From NCBI GenBank assembly GCA_964511385.1, contig CAZEFE010000007.1, positions 153,991-217,990 of the forward strand: a DNA stretch of 64,000 nt, given 5' to 3'. Origin of the DNA: CAILHX01 sp964511385 (lineage in GTDB: Bacteria > Pseudomonadota > Gammaproteobacteria > Burkholderiales > Methylophilaceae). The position numbers and the translations under genes were made by a program. The notes beneath the pieces were generated by a model. It was not told the DNA's origin, did not search any database, and saw nothing but the letters and a program-made list of their open reading frames with translations. Below are positions 7,935 to 16,449 of the stretch, piece by piece (the first letter of the stretch is position 1; every line of letters starts with the position of its first letter).

Positions 7935-8183
7935 TTGGAACCTGAGGTGGCTTTCGGATTGGTGCTAAGAGACTTGCGAAAACAATGTCAATTGTCGCAA
8001 GAAGCGCTGGCGCACGAAGCCGGAATGGAGCGCAACTATATTTCCTTACTTGAACTTGGGCGTAATAGCGCAAGTATCAAAACCATATTCAAGTTGGCCC
8101 CGATTTTGGGCGTCACCGCATCAGAGATTTTTCGTCGGGTAGAAACCGTGCAAGCCGAAACATGCCCGCCAAAAAATCCATAG
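7935..8183 (+). CDS. XRE-family helix-turn-helix transcriptional regulator
   Basis: An 82-aa single-domain HTH_3 protein. The helix-turn-helix is evident in LSQEALAHEAGMERNYISLLE, followed by the usual third helix and the LGVTASEIF end. It starts at a TTG 5 nt after a perfect AAGGAGG; no ATG fits. It is divergent from the four-gene membrane/lipoprotein cluster and is the likely local repressor of that cluster. Small XRE proteins of this kind often act as autoregulating repressors of mobile or accessory modules. Confidence 0.88.
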   Translation: MEPEVAFGLVLRDLRKQCQLSQEALAHEAGMERNYISLLELGRNSASIKTIFKLAPILGVTASEIFRRVETVQAETCPPKNP

Positions 8184-8248
8184 CTGATTCAAGGCGCTTG
8201 CTTAGGTGATAAACTGCTCGCCTTTCTTATTTGACTCGTTTCCAAACC

Positions 8249-9271
8249 ATGTCTTTTCAGGTCACCATCCAACCCAGCGGACATCAGTTTGCCGCCACTG
8301 CTGACGAAACCATTCTGAACGCCGCCCTGAATGCGGGTTTTTCCTTGCCTTATGGCTGCCGGAATGGCGGTTGCGGGGCGTGCAAGGGGCAAGTGGTCAG
8401 CGGCACGGTAGAGTATAACGATGTGCAGCCCAGTGCCCTGACGGTAGCCGAAATGGCGGCGGGCAAGGCGCTGTTCTGCTGCGCCCAGGCGGCTTCCGAC
8501 GTGGTGATCGAATGCCGTGAAGTGACGGCCAAGACCGGCATCCAGCCACGCATCTTGCCTTGCCGGGTGGAAAAGAAACTACAGCTGGCGCATGACGTCG
8601 TCGGGTTTTACCTGCGGCTGCCCGCCAACGAGCGCCTGCAGTTCATGGCGGGCCAGTATGTGGAGTTCCTGCTGAAAGACGGCGGGCGTCGCGCGTTTTC
8701 GCTGGCCAATGCCCCGTATGACGACAATTTGCTGGAAATCCATGCCCGGCTGATTCCCGGCGGCAAGTTTACCGAATATATCTTCCATGAAATGCCGGAA
8801 AAGGCCATTTTGCGCATCGAAGGCCCGCTGGGCAGTTTTTTCCTGCGCGAGGAAAGCGACAAGCCGATCATTTTTGTCGCCGGCGGCACCGGTTTTGCGC
8901 CGATCAAGGGCATCATCGAGCATGCCTTCCACCAAGGCATCAAGCGCGACATGGTGCTGTACTGGGGCGCATTGTCCAAGCGGGACCTGTATCTGCCGCA
9001 GTTGCCGGATTTGTGGGCGGCCGAGCATCCCAACTTCAAATTCATCCCGGTGTTGTCGGAGCCGCTGGCGGAAGATCACTGGCAGGGCCGCACCGGGCTG
9101 GTGCACCAGGCGGTGCTGGATGACGGCCTGAACCTGGGGGGAGCCCAGGTTTATTGCTGCGGCGCGCCGGCGATGGTGGAAACCGCCCACCGCGATTTTG
9201 TCGCCAACGGCTTGCCGGAGGACGAGTTCTTCTCGGACGCGTTTACCTTCGCCAAGCCAACCCCCAAGTAA
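8249..9271 (+). CDS. 2Fe-2S/FAD/NAD(P)H reductase, CDP-6-deoxy-glucoseen reductase-like
   Basis: A 340-aa protein from the ATG at 8249; an earlier TTG exists but the ATG fits family N-termini. An N-terminal plant-type ferredoxin domain has cluster cysteines C37, C42 and C45 (CRNGGCGAC) and a fourth in ALFCC. An FAD domain (RAFSLANAP) and an NAD(P) domain (VAGGTGFAPIKG) follow. Such proteins are often named CDP-6-deoxy-delta-3,4-glucoseen reductase (AscD-like), but without deoxysugar genes nearby the electron acceptor is unknown. The stop codon directly abuts that of convergent cphA with no base between them. Confidence 0.85.
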   Translation: MSFQVTIQPSGHQFAATADETILNAALNAGFSLPYGCRNGGCGACKGQVVSGTVEYNDVQPSALTVAEMAAGKALFCCAQAASDVVIECREVTAKTGIQPRILPCRVEKKLQLAHDVVGFYLRLPANERLQFMAGQYVEFLLKDGGRRAFSLANAPYDDNLLEIHARLIPGGKFTEYIFHEMPEKAILRIEGPLGSFFLREESDKPIIFVAGGTGFAPIKGIIEHAFHQGIKRDMVLYWGALSKRDLYLPQLPDLWAAEHPNFKFIPVLSEPLAEDHWQGRTGLVHQAVLDDGLNLGGAQVYCCGAPAMVETAHRDFVANGLPEDEFFSDAFTFAKPTPK

Positions 9272-11851
9272 CTAGCTGGCGGCACCCGTGCGCTGGGCGA
9301 TATGCGCCAGCGCTTCATCAATCTGGTCAATCAGGATCAGGCACAGGTCGCCGGATTGCAGATTGACCAGTCCGGCGTCAATTGCCGTAAATTCCCCGCG
9401 GATTTCCTGAACCGCGCTTGTGCGCTTGGCGTTGGCCAGGCCCTCTCTCAGTAGCGCCAACACCTCGCCGTCGGTGCGGCCGCGCTGGCATTGGTCCTGG
9501 TACAGGATGACTTCGTCAAAGGCGTCGCCCAGAATCTCGGTCTGGCGGCGGATGTCTTCGTCGCGCCTGTCGCCGGCGCCGCTGATGACCACCACGCGGC
9601 GCTTGGCCGGGATGTTGTTAATGGCGCTCACCAGCGCCAGGATGGCGTCCGGGTTATGGCCGTAGTCGGCAATCACGGTTGCGCCGCGGTAATCGAAGCG
9701 GTTGAAGCGTCCGGGAGCGGTGTGCGCATCGTTGACAAAGGTGTTCAGCCCCTGACGCAATGTGTCCCAGGCCAGCCCCAGCGCCCAGCCGGCAGCCAGC
9801 GCCGCCATGGCGTTTTCGATCTGGAAGCCGATTGCGCCGTTGCAGGTGATGGGGATATCTGCCAGCGCTACGCGCTGCTCTTCGCCCGGCCCCGCCGCGA
9901 CGATGTGGCCGCCGTCACGGAATACCACGCGATGGCCCTGCGCCAGATGCGTGGTGATCAGGGGGTGGTGGCGGTCATTGGCAAAAAAGGTGACAGAGCC
10001 GGGGCAGGCGCTGGCCATTGCAGCCACCATCGGGTCGTCGGCATTAAGCACGGCAACGCCGTCCGGTGCGACGTTCTGCACCACCACGCGCTTGACCACG
10101 GCCAGGTCTTCCACCGTGCTGATGTAGCTCAACCCCAAGTGGTCGCCCATGCCGATGTTGGTGACCACGGCCACGTTGCAGCGGTCGAAAGCCAGCCCTT
10201 CGCGCAACACGCCGCCGCGTGCGGTTTCAAACACGGCGGCATCCACGTCGGGGTGCATCAGCACGTTGCGCGCGCTTTTCGGCCCGCTGCAATCGCCGCT
10301 GTCGATACGCTGTCCTTGAATATAAACCCCATCGGAATTGGTCATGCCGACGCGATGGCCGTGCAGAGTCAGGAAGTGGGCGATCAGCCGGACCGTGGTG
10401 GTTTTGCCGTTGGTGCCGGCAACCGTGACCAGTGGGATGCGTCCGTTGCTGCCCGGCGCGAACATGTTGCTGATAATCGCTTCGCCGACGGCGCGGCCCT
10501 TGCCGAAAGACGGTCGCAAATGCATGCGCAGGCCGGGTGCCGCATTGACTTCGACAATCCCACCGCCCTGTTCTTCGAGCGGCTTGAGCACGCTGTCGCA
10601 CACCACGTCCACGCCGCAAATGTCCAGCCCGATCATTTGCGCCGCGGCAACGGCGCGCGCCGCCATCTCGGGATGCACGTCGTCGGTGACGTCGGTGGCG
10701 GTACCGCCGGTACTCAGGTTGGCGTTGTTGCGCAGGATCACGCGCTGGCCTTTGGCCGGCACGGAGTCGGCGGTCAGGCCTTGCAGTTCGAGACGGACCA
10801 GCGCGATGTCATCCAGGCGGATTTTGGTGAGCGAGGTGGCGTGGCCTTCGCCGCGACGCGGGTCGCGATTGACCTGCTCCACCAGTTCGCGGATGCTGCT
10901 GGTACCATCACCTACCACCAGCGGCGGGTCGCGCCGTGCCGCGGCGATGAGCTGGTTGCCGACCACCAGCAGCCGGTAATCGTGGCCGGGCAGGTAGCGT
11001 TCCACCATGACATCCGTGCTGATATCCGACGCCGCGGCAAATGCGGCATTTAATTCCTCGCGGGAACCGATGTTAACGGTAACGCCTTTGCCCTGGTTGC
11101 CATCCTGCGGCTTGACCACAACCGGCAGGCCGATTTCCAGCGCCGCCGCCCAGGCGGCATCGGCATCCTGCACGGTTTTGCCTAATGGCACCGGCACGCC
11201 GGCCGCATCCAGCAGGGTTTTGGTGAGTTCCTTGTCCTGTGCGATGGATTCGGCAATGGCGCTGGTAAGGTCGGTTTCGGCGGCCTGGATGCGGCGCTGC
11301 TGGCTGCCCCAGCCGAACTGCACCAGACTGCCTTCGGTCAGGCGCCGATAGGGGATGCCGCGCGCAACAGCGGCTTGAACAATGGCGCCGGTGCTGGGGC
11401 CCAAGCGCACGTCTTCGTCCAGCTCCTGCAGTTGCGCCAGTGCGGCGGCCAGGTCGAACGGTGTGTCTTCGATGGCGGACATCACCAGTTCGCGTGCCAG
11501 TTCGAATGCCAACCGGCCGACGGCTTCCTCGGTGTATTCCACCACCACTTGGTAGACATGCGGCTCTACGGTCTGGGTGGTGCGGCTGAATGTGACCGGG
11601 CAGCCGGCCTGCGCTTGCAGACCCAGCGCCGCAAACTCCAGGGCATGCGCGATCGAGGTGGCATCCTCATGGTTGGCCGGTTCCAGGTCGCCGATGGCGG
11701 GGAAACGCTCGCGCAGCCGCGCTTCAAAATTGGGAATGTTGCGGATGTGGCGGGTTGCCCCGGAGTAGCAGGCCACAATCGCCTCAATGGCGGTATGCCG
11801 GCTCCACAGGTTGGGGCCGCGCAGGGCGCGAATGCGGGATATTTCCATCAA
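9272..11851 (-). CDS. cphA: Cyanophycin synthetase CphA
   Basis: An 859-aa protein in three parts: N-domain (1-160), ATP-grasp domain (about 215-460) and C-terminal Mur-ligase-like domain (about 470-859) with an intact P-loop GTNGKTT (479-485). It polymerises aspartate and arginine into multi-L-arginyl-poly-L-aspartate (cyanophycin), a nitrogen/carbon store. The ATP-grasp domain adds Asp and the Mur-like domain adds Arg. The N-domain is diverged: the stretch matching EHVALELQ in typical CphA reads AHALEFAALGLQ. The start overlaps the stop of cphA' by 4 nt, so both are translated from one mRNA. Confidence 0.93.
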   Translation of the reverse strand: MMEISRIRALRGPNLWSRHTAIEAIVACYSGATRHIRNIPNFEARLRERFPAIGDLEPANHEDATSIAHALEFAALGLQAQAGCPVTFSRTTQTVEPHVYQVVVEYTEEAVGRLAFELARELVMSAIEDTPFDLAAALAQLQELDEDVRLGPSTGAIVQAAVARGIPYRRLTEGSLVQFGWGSQQRRIQAAETDLTSAIAESIAQDKELTKTLLDAAGVPVPLGKTVQDADAAWAAALEIGLPVVVKPQDGNQGKGVTVNIGSREELNAAFAAASDISTDVMVERYLPGHDYRLLVVGNQLIAAARRDPPLVVGDGTSSIRELVEQVNRDPRRGEGHATSLTKIRLDDIALVRLELQGLTADSVPAKGQRVILRNNANLSTGGTATDVTDDVHPEMAARAVAAAQMIGLDICGVDVVCDSVLKPLEEQGGGIVEVNAAPGLRMHLRPSFGKGRAVGEAIISNMFAPGSNGRIPLVTVAGTNGKTTTVRLIAHFLTLHGHRVGMTNSDGVYIQGQRIDSGDCSGPKSARNVLMHPDVDAAVFETARGGVLREGLAFDRCNVAVVTNIGMGDHLGLSYISTVEDLAVVKRVVVQNVAPDGVAVLNADDPMVAAMASACPGSVTFFANDRHHPLITTHLAQGHRVVFRDGGHIVAAGPGEEQRVALADIPITCNGAIGFQIENAMAALAAGWALGLAWDTLRQGLNTFVNDAHTAPGRFNRFDYRGATVIADYGHNPDAILALVSAINNIPAKRRVVVISGAGDRRDEDIRRQTEILGDAFDEVILYQDQCQRGRTDGEVLALLREGLANAKRTSAVQEIRGEFTAIDAGLVNLQSGDLCLILIDQIDEALAHIAQRTGAAS

Positions 11852-14001
11852 GAAACCTCAGGTTGCAGCAGGCTGTGGAATGCGTCCAGCCCGGCGCGGA
11901 TCAAGTCGGGGGATATGTTGAGCGCCCAGGCGGCAGCGACGGCCGCCAGTAATGTCTCGGCCGGGATATCGCCGGTCGGCGGGGTGAGCGCAATTTCATC
12001 CTTGCCGTGGGCCAGGACGATGTGTTCGGCGCGCGCCAGCACCGCGCGCCGGTTCTGGGCCAGGTGGTTAACCAGGATCGGGTTGTGCGGATCGGTGTCG
12101 AAAAATAAGACTTCGCCATCGCACAGGTCGGCCATTTTCGCCACCAGCGGGTCGGCGGCATTGAGGATCGCGGCGCCTTCCGGCAGCACGATGTCCACTT
12201 GCGTGCGCAGCACGTTGAACACCTGGTCCTTGTCGTGTACGTAGTACTGATCCAGACCTTCGGCGCCGAGGATGTTGGTGACCACGCCGACCTGGCAGCG
12301 GTCGTAAGCCAGACCTTCGGTCAGGATGGCGCGCGCGCTGTTTTCAACGACCGCCACTTCGGTGGCGCGGTTGATCAGCACCTTGCGCGCGGCGGCCCAG
12401 TTGGCGCGATCGCCTGCTTCCACCAAGCGCTGGTTGGCATAAAGCCCGGCGCTGCAAGCCAGGCCGACCTGTTTGCCAGCCAGTTGTACCAGGCGCGCGA
12501 GCATCCTGGCGACCTGGGTCGTGCCGGCGCTGCCGGTGATGCCGACTACCGGGATACGGCCGTTCTGCTCTTGCGGGAACAGGCTTTCCACGATGTTGTG
12601 GCCTACGGGGCGCGGTTTGCCGGATGCCGGTTTAAGGTGCATCAGCAGCCCCGGCCCGGCATTGATTTCAACAATGGCGCCATGCTGTTCTTGCAGAGGT
12701 CGAGAAATATCCTCGGCCACCAGGTCCACGCCGGCAATATCCAGCCCGACGATGCGGGCGGCCAGGGCAACCGTGGCGGCTACGCTGGGGTGTACCTGGT
12801 CGGTGACGTCAAATGCGACGTTGCCGTTGCGCTGGATCAGCACCACCTTGCCTGCTGGCGGTACGGCATCCGGCGCGAACCCTTGGCGGGCAAGCTCCAG
12901 GACGATGGCGGGGTCGTCTTCCAGCACAATGCGGTTGAGCGGGAAATCTTCGGTGACACCACGGCGCGGATCGGTATTGATCTGGGTATCGATCAGTTCG
13001 GCAATGGTTGAGCGGCCGTCGCCGGTCACGGTTGCCGTTTCGCCGCTGGCAGCGGCGGCTACGCGGCCATCGACCACCAGCAGACGATGCTCATTGCCCG
13101 GGATGAAGCGTTCGACGATCACTTCGCTGCCTTCGGCCGCCGCCAGGTGATAGGCGGCTTCAATTTCCTCGCGTGTAGTCAGGTTGATGGACACGCCGCG
13201 CCCGTGATTGGCGTCGGATGGCTTGACCACTACCGGGATGCCGATGTCTTCAGCGGCTTCCCAGGCCGCGGCCGGGCTGTCCACCAGTTCGCCTTCCGGT
13301 ACCGGCACGCCGCAGGCTGACAGCAGGCGCTTGGTCAGGTCTTTGTCGCCGCAAATGCTCTCGGCGATAGCGCGGGTCCGGTCCGTTTCCGCGGTCCAGA
13401 TACGGCGCTGGCGTGCGCCGTAACCCAACTGCACCAGGTTGCCTTCGGTGAGGCGGATGGCCGGGATGCGCCGGTCGGCGGCGGCATCCACGATGCAGGC
13501 CGTACTCGGGCCCAGGCACAGGGAATCCACCATGTCGCGCAGTCGGGCGACGGTTGCCGCAACATCATACGGACGGTCTTCAATCGCAGCCATGATCAGG
13601 TCGCGCGCGGCATGGAACGCCGCAATGGTTACCTGCTCCTGGCGCGAGCGCACCACTACCTTGTACACCCCGCGTGTCGAGGTTTCACGCGCCTTGCCGA
13701 AACCGCTCTGCATGCCGGCCAGGTTCTGCAACTCGATGGTGACGTGTTCGAGGATATGCCCGGCCCAGGTGCCCTCGCGCAGCCGCAGCAGAAAGCCACC
13801 GCGCTCGCCCACGCCGCAGCGGTGCTCGACCAGTGTCGGCAGCCACGCTGTCAGGCGCTCGTAAAAGCCGGGGATTTTGTTGGAGGGGAAATCTTCCAGT
13901 TCACCAATATCCACCACGGCCTCAACTGCCGGGCGGTAGGTCCAGATGTTGGGGCCGCGTAAAGGGGTTAACTTGAGAAACTCGATGTGTTTTGATTTCA
14001 T
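11848..14001 (-). CDS. cphA': Second cyanophycin synthetase homologue (CphA')
   Basis: A 717-aa protein with a well-conserved N-domain (TWAGHILEHVTIELQNLAG, residues 78-96), an intact-looking ATP-grasp domain (IPVVVKPSDANHGRGVSIN, about 255-273) and a shortened Mur-ligase-like domain. The P-loop is degenerate: GTNGKTT is replaced by GSAGTTQ (490-496), losing the lysine, and the C-terminus ends about 140 residues early. The Mur-like half therefore probably cannot bind ATP. This resembles the one-active-site CphA2 enzymes, which polymerise aspartyl-arginine dipeptides. It is the first gene of the cphA'-cphA operon, behind a putative response-regulator site at 14084-14100. Confidence 0.9.
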   Translation of the reverse strand: MKSKHIEFLKLTPLRGPNIWTYRPAVEAVVDIGELEDFPSNKIPGFYERLTAWLPTLVEHRCGVGERGGFLLRLREGTWAGHILEHVTIELQNLAGMQSGFGKARETSTRGVYKVVVRSRQEQVTIAAFHAARDLIMAAIEDRPYDVAATVARLRDMVDSLCLGPSTACIVDAAADRRIPAIRLTEGNLVQLGYGARQRRIWTAETDRTRAIAESICGDKDLTKRLLSACGVPVPEGELVDSPAAAWEAAEDIGIPVVVKPSDANHGRGVSINLTTREEIEAAYHLAAAEGSEVIVERFIPGNEHRLLVVDGRVAAAASGETATVTGDGRSTIAELIDTQINTDPRRGVTEDFPLNRIVLEDDPAIVLELARQGFAPDAVPPAGKVVLIQRNGNVAFDVTDQVHPSVAATVALAARIVGLDIAGVDLVAEDISRPLQEQHGAIVEINAGPGLLMHLKPASGKPRPVGHNIVESLFPQEQNGRIPVVGITGSAGTTQVARMLARLVQLAGKQVGLACSAGLYANQRLVEAGDRANWAAARKVLINRATEVAVVENSARAILTEGLAYDRCQVGVVTNILGAEGLDQYYVHDKDQVFNVLRTQVDIVLPEGAAILNAADPLVAKMADLCDGEVLFFDTDPHNPILVNHLAQNRRAVLARAEHIVLAHGKDEIALTPPTGDIPAETLLAAVAAAWALNISPDLIRAGLDAFHSLLQPEVS

Positions 14002-14017
14002 GTTCCGGCGGTATGAT

Positions 14018-14037
14018 GCTCCCCGAGCGTGGGGAGC
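14018..14037 (-). repeat. Hairpin in the predicted cphA' 5' leader
   Basis: A perfect 7-bp stem (GCTCCCC / GGGGAGC) with a 6-nt loop lies 17-36 nt upstream of the cphA' start, inside the leader expected from the -10 at 14069-14074. It could affect ribosome access or mRNA stability; nothing more can be said. Confidence 0.35.
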
Positions 14038-14068
14038 GGGCCTGTCCTGACGATCATTGGTTCGGGTG

Positions 14069-14100
14069 ATTGTATGCGAGCACCCTTACTCTAACCTTAC
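14069..14100 (-). promoter_or_regulatory. Putative response-regulator site and promoter of cphA'-cphA
   Basis: On the minus strand the sequence reads GTAAGG (14100-14095), 5 nt, GTAAGG (14089-14084), 9 nt, then TACAAT (14074-14069), a near-consensus -10. The direct half-sites, 11 bp apart, occupy the -35 position, as expected for activation by an OmpR/PmrA-type regulator. The 17-nt repeat core differs at one base from that at 18062-18078 beside the two-component system genes, where the -10 spacing is also 9 nt. The transcript would start about 60 nt upstream of the cphA' ATG. Confidence 0.6.
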
Positions 14101-14129
14101 GGCATGGCGGGCAATGAAATTTGCTTGTA

Positions 14130-14152
14130 ATCATGGCTGCGGGGGCCATGAT
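14130..14152. repeat. Inverted repeat upstream of the ABC exporter gene
   Basis: An 8-bp inverted repeat, ATCATGGC, 7-nt spacer, GCCATGAT, lies 33-55 nt before the ABC transporter ATG. A TATACT hexamer at 14169-14174 is a good -10 candidate, which would place the repeat over the -35 region. It is a possible operator for the ABC-DUF1854 operon. Confidence 0.35.
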
Positions 14153-14184
14153 CTGAAAAACAATTGGGTATACTTGGCGGCAAT

Positions 14185-16449
14185 ATGAAAACCGAGTTAC
14201 CAAATTCCACGGTGTTGCCGGAGGCTTGGCGCGCGCAGGCGGAACCACAGCTGGAGCCGGGCGAGCAGGTGCTGGCCTGGCTGGAAATCGACCTGACAGA
14301 GCGGCTGCATTTCGCCCACGGCCTGCTGTTGGCGACCAATCGGCGCTTGCTGGCCAAGGCGCCGGAAAGTGCCGGTTGGCAATACTGGGAATACCGGCAG
14401 GGCTTGTTGTTGCAGCATCACGACCATGCGGGTGTCGGCACGCTGGAATTGCTTGATGAAACCTCGCGCCTAGCCTGCTGGCGCTACACGCTGGGGCAGA
14501 ACGTCGTGGCCTTGAAGGTGATTGCCGAGTTTGAACGCCAGCAGGAAAGCGCAATTTCCGGCCGGCCAGTACCGCCGCACGACGACACGCTGTGCCCCAA
14601 ATGCAAGGCGCCGCTGCCGGCGGGCGAGGAGGAATGCCCGATCTGCACCCGCGAAATCCACGCGCCGCCTTCCACCTGGACGCTGTTCCGCCTGTGGCGT
14701 TTCGCCAGGCCGTATCGCGGCCAGCTGCTGGCGGGTTTCCTGCTGACGCTGGCTTCCACCGCCGCCACGCTGGTGCCGCCTTACCTGACCATCCCGCTGA
14801 TGGACAAGGTGCTGATTCCCTACCAGAACGGCGCGCCGATCGATGTTGAACTGGTGATGCTATTGCTGCTGGGCTTGCTGGGGTCGGCGCTGCTGGCGTG
14901 GGCTCTGGGGTGGGCGAGGACTTACATCCTGGCGCTGGTGAGCGAGCGCATCGGCGCCGATTTGCGCACCACCACCTACGAGCACTTGTTGCGGCTGTCG
15001 CTGGAATATTTCGGCGGCAAGCGCACCGGCGACCTGATGGCGCGCATCGGCAGCGAATCCGACCGCATCTGTGTGTTTCTTTCGCTGCATCTGCTGGATT
15101 TTGCCACCGACGTGCTGATGATTGTGATGACCGCGGCCATCCTGCTGTCGATCAACCCCTGGCTGGCGCTGGTGACGCTGCTGCCGCTGCCGTTCATCGC
15201 CTGGATGATCCACGTGGTGCGCGACAAGCTGCGCACCGGCTTTGAAAAAATTGACCGCGTCTGGTCGGAAGTGACCAACGTGCTGGCCGACACCATCCCC
15301 GGCATCCGCGTGGTGAAAGCGTTTGCGCAGGAAAAGCGCGAGGCGGAGCGCTTCCGCGAGGCGAACCGGCATAACCTGCTGGTCAACGACCGGCTGAACA
15401 AGGTCTGGTCGCTGTTTTCCCCCACGGTATCGCTGCTTACCGAAATCGGCCTGCTGGTGGTATGGGCGTTCGGCATCTGGCAGGTGTCGCGCAATGAAAT
15501 CACCGTGGGCGTGCTTACGGCTTTCCTGGCCTATATCAGCCGCTTTTACACGCGCCTCGATTCCATGAGCCGCATTGTTTCCGTCACGCAAAAAGCGGCG
15601 GCGGGTGCCAAGCGCATTTTCGATATCCTGGATCATGTGTCCAGCGTACCGGAGCCGGCCAACCCGGTACATCTGCCGCAGGTCACCGGCCGCATCGAAA
15701 TCCGCGATGTCGGTTTCCGTTACGGCAACCGCGCCATTATCCGCGGCGTTGACCTCACCATCGCGCCGGGCGAAATGATCGGCCTGGTCGGCCACAGCGG
15801 CTCCGGCAAAAGCACGCTGGTCAACCTGATCTGCCGCTTTTATGACGTGTCCGAAGGCTCGATCCGCATTGAAGGCGTGGACATCCGCTCGCTGGCGGTA
15901 TCGGAATACCGCAGCAACATCGGTCTGGTGCTACAGGAGCCGTTCCTGTTTTTTGGCACCATTGCCGAGAATATTGCCTACGGCAAGCCGGGCGCCAGTC
16001 GCGAGGAAATTGTCGCCGCCGCGCGTGCCGCGCATGCCCACGAATTCATCCTGCGCCTGCCGCAAGGCTATGACTCGCTGGTCGGCGAGCGCGGCCAAAG
16101 CCTGTCCGGCGGCGAACGCCAGCGCATTTCCATCGCACGCGCGCTGCTGATCGACCCGCGCATCCTGATCCTGGACGAAGCCACGTCGTCGGTGGATTCC
16201 ACCACCGAAAAGGAAATCCAGAAAGCACTGGATAACCTGGTGCAGGGCCGCACCACCATTGCCATCGCCCACCGCCTTTCCACCCTGCGCCGCGCCAACC
16301 GGCTGGTGGTCATGGATCGAGGGCAGATTGTCGAGGTCGGCAACCACGACGAACTGATGGCCAAAGAGGGCGCTTACTATCAGCTGTATCAAGCACAGGC
16401 GCGCAATGTGGATACCGATATGGATGATGAAGCGGAGGATGCGGCATGA
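14185..16449 (+). CDS. Cyanophycin-associated ABC exporter with N-terminal PH-like and zinc-ribbon domains
   Basis: The product has 754 aa from the ATG at 14185; a TTG 21 nt earlier is less likely. Residues about 20-118 resemble a bacterial PH-like fold (GEQVLAWLEIDLTER, LLATNRRLL). A zinc ribbon follows with C137, C140, C151 and C154. An ABC type-1 exporter membrane domain (about 170-460) and a complete nucleotide-binding domain come next: GHSGSGKS, LSGGERQR, ILILDEATSSVD and the H-loop in IAIAHRLS. It should work as a homodimer in the inner membrane. The same gene type is found next to cphA genes in other Betaproteobacteria; the substrate is unknown. It overlaps the DUF1854 gene by 4 nt. 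Confidence 0.88.
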   Translation: MKTELPNSTVLPEAWRAQAEPQLEPGEQVLAWLEIDLTERLHFAHGLLLATNRRLLAKAPESAGWQYWEYRQGLLLQHHDHAGVGTLELLDETSRLACWRYTLGQNVVALKVIAEFERQQESAISGRPVPPHDDTLCPKCKAPLPAGEEECPICTREIHAPPSTWTLFRLWRFARPYRGQLLAGFLLTLASTAATLVPPYLTIPLMDKVLIPYQNGAPIDVELVMLLLLGLLGSALLAWALGWARTYILALVSERIGADLRTTTYEHLLRLSLEYFGGKRTGDLMARIGSESDRICVFLSLHLLDFATDVLMIVMTAAILLSINPWLALVTLLPLPFIAWMIHVVRDKLRTGFEKIDRVWSEVTNVLADTIPGIRVVKAFAQEKREAERFREANRHNLLVNDRLNKVWSLFSPTVSLLTEIGLLVVWAFGIWQVSRNEITVGVLTAFLAYISRFYTRLDSMSRIVSVTQKAAAGAKRIFDILDHVSSVPEPANPVHLPQVTGRIEIRDVGFRYGNRAIIRGVDLTIAPGEMIGLVGHSGSGKSTLVNLICRFYDVSEGSIRIEGVDIRSLAVSEYRSNIGLVLQEPFLFFGTIAENIAYGKPGASREEIVAAARAAHAHEFILRLPQGYDSLVGERGQSLSGGERQRISIARALLIDPRILILDEATSSVDSTTEKEIQKALDNLVQGRTTIAIAHRLSTLRRANRLVVMDRGQIVEVGNHDELMAKEGAYYQLYQAQARNVDTDMDDEAEDAA

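Noticed and set aside
9491..11053. 520-aa open frame antisense to cphA
   Set aside because: It lies wholly opposite a well-supported synthetase, is rich in His/Gly/Ala as expected of a GC-rich shadow frame, and has no recognisable domain.
14860..15795. 311-aa open frame antisense to the ABC exporter
   Set aside because: It is His/Gln-rich and mirrors the membrane domain; no family match.
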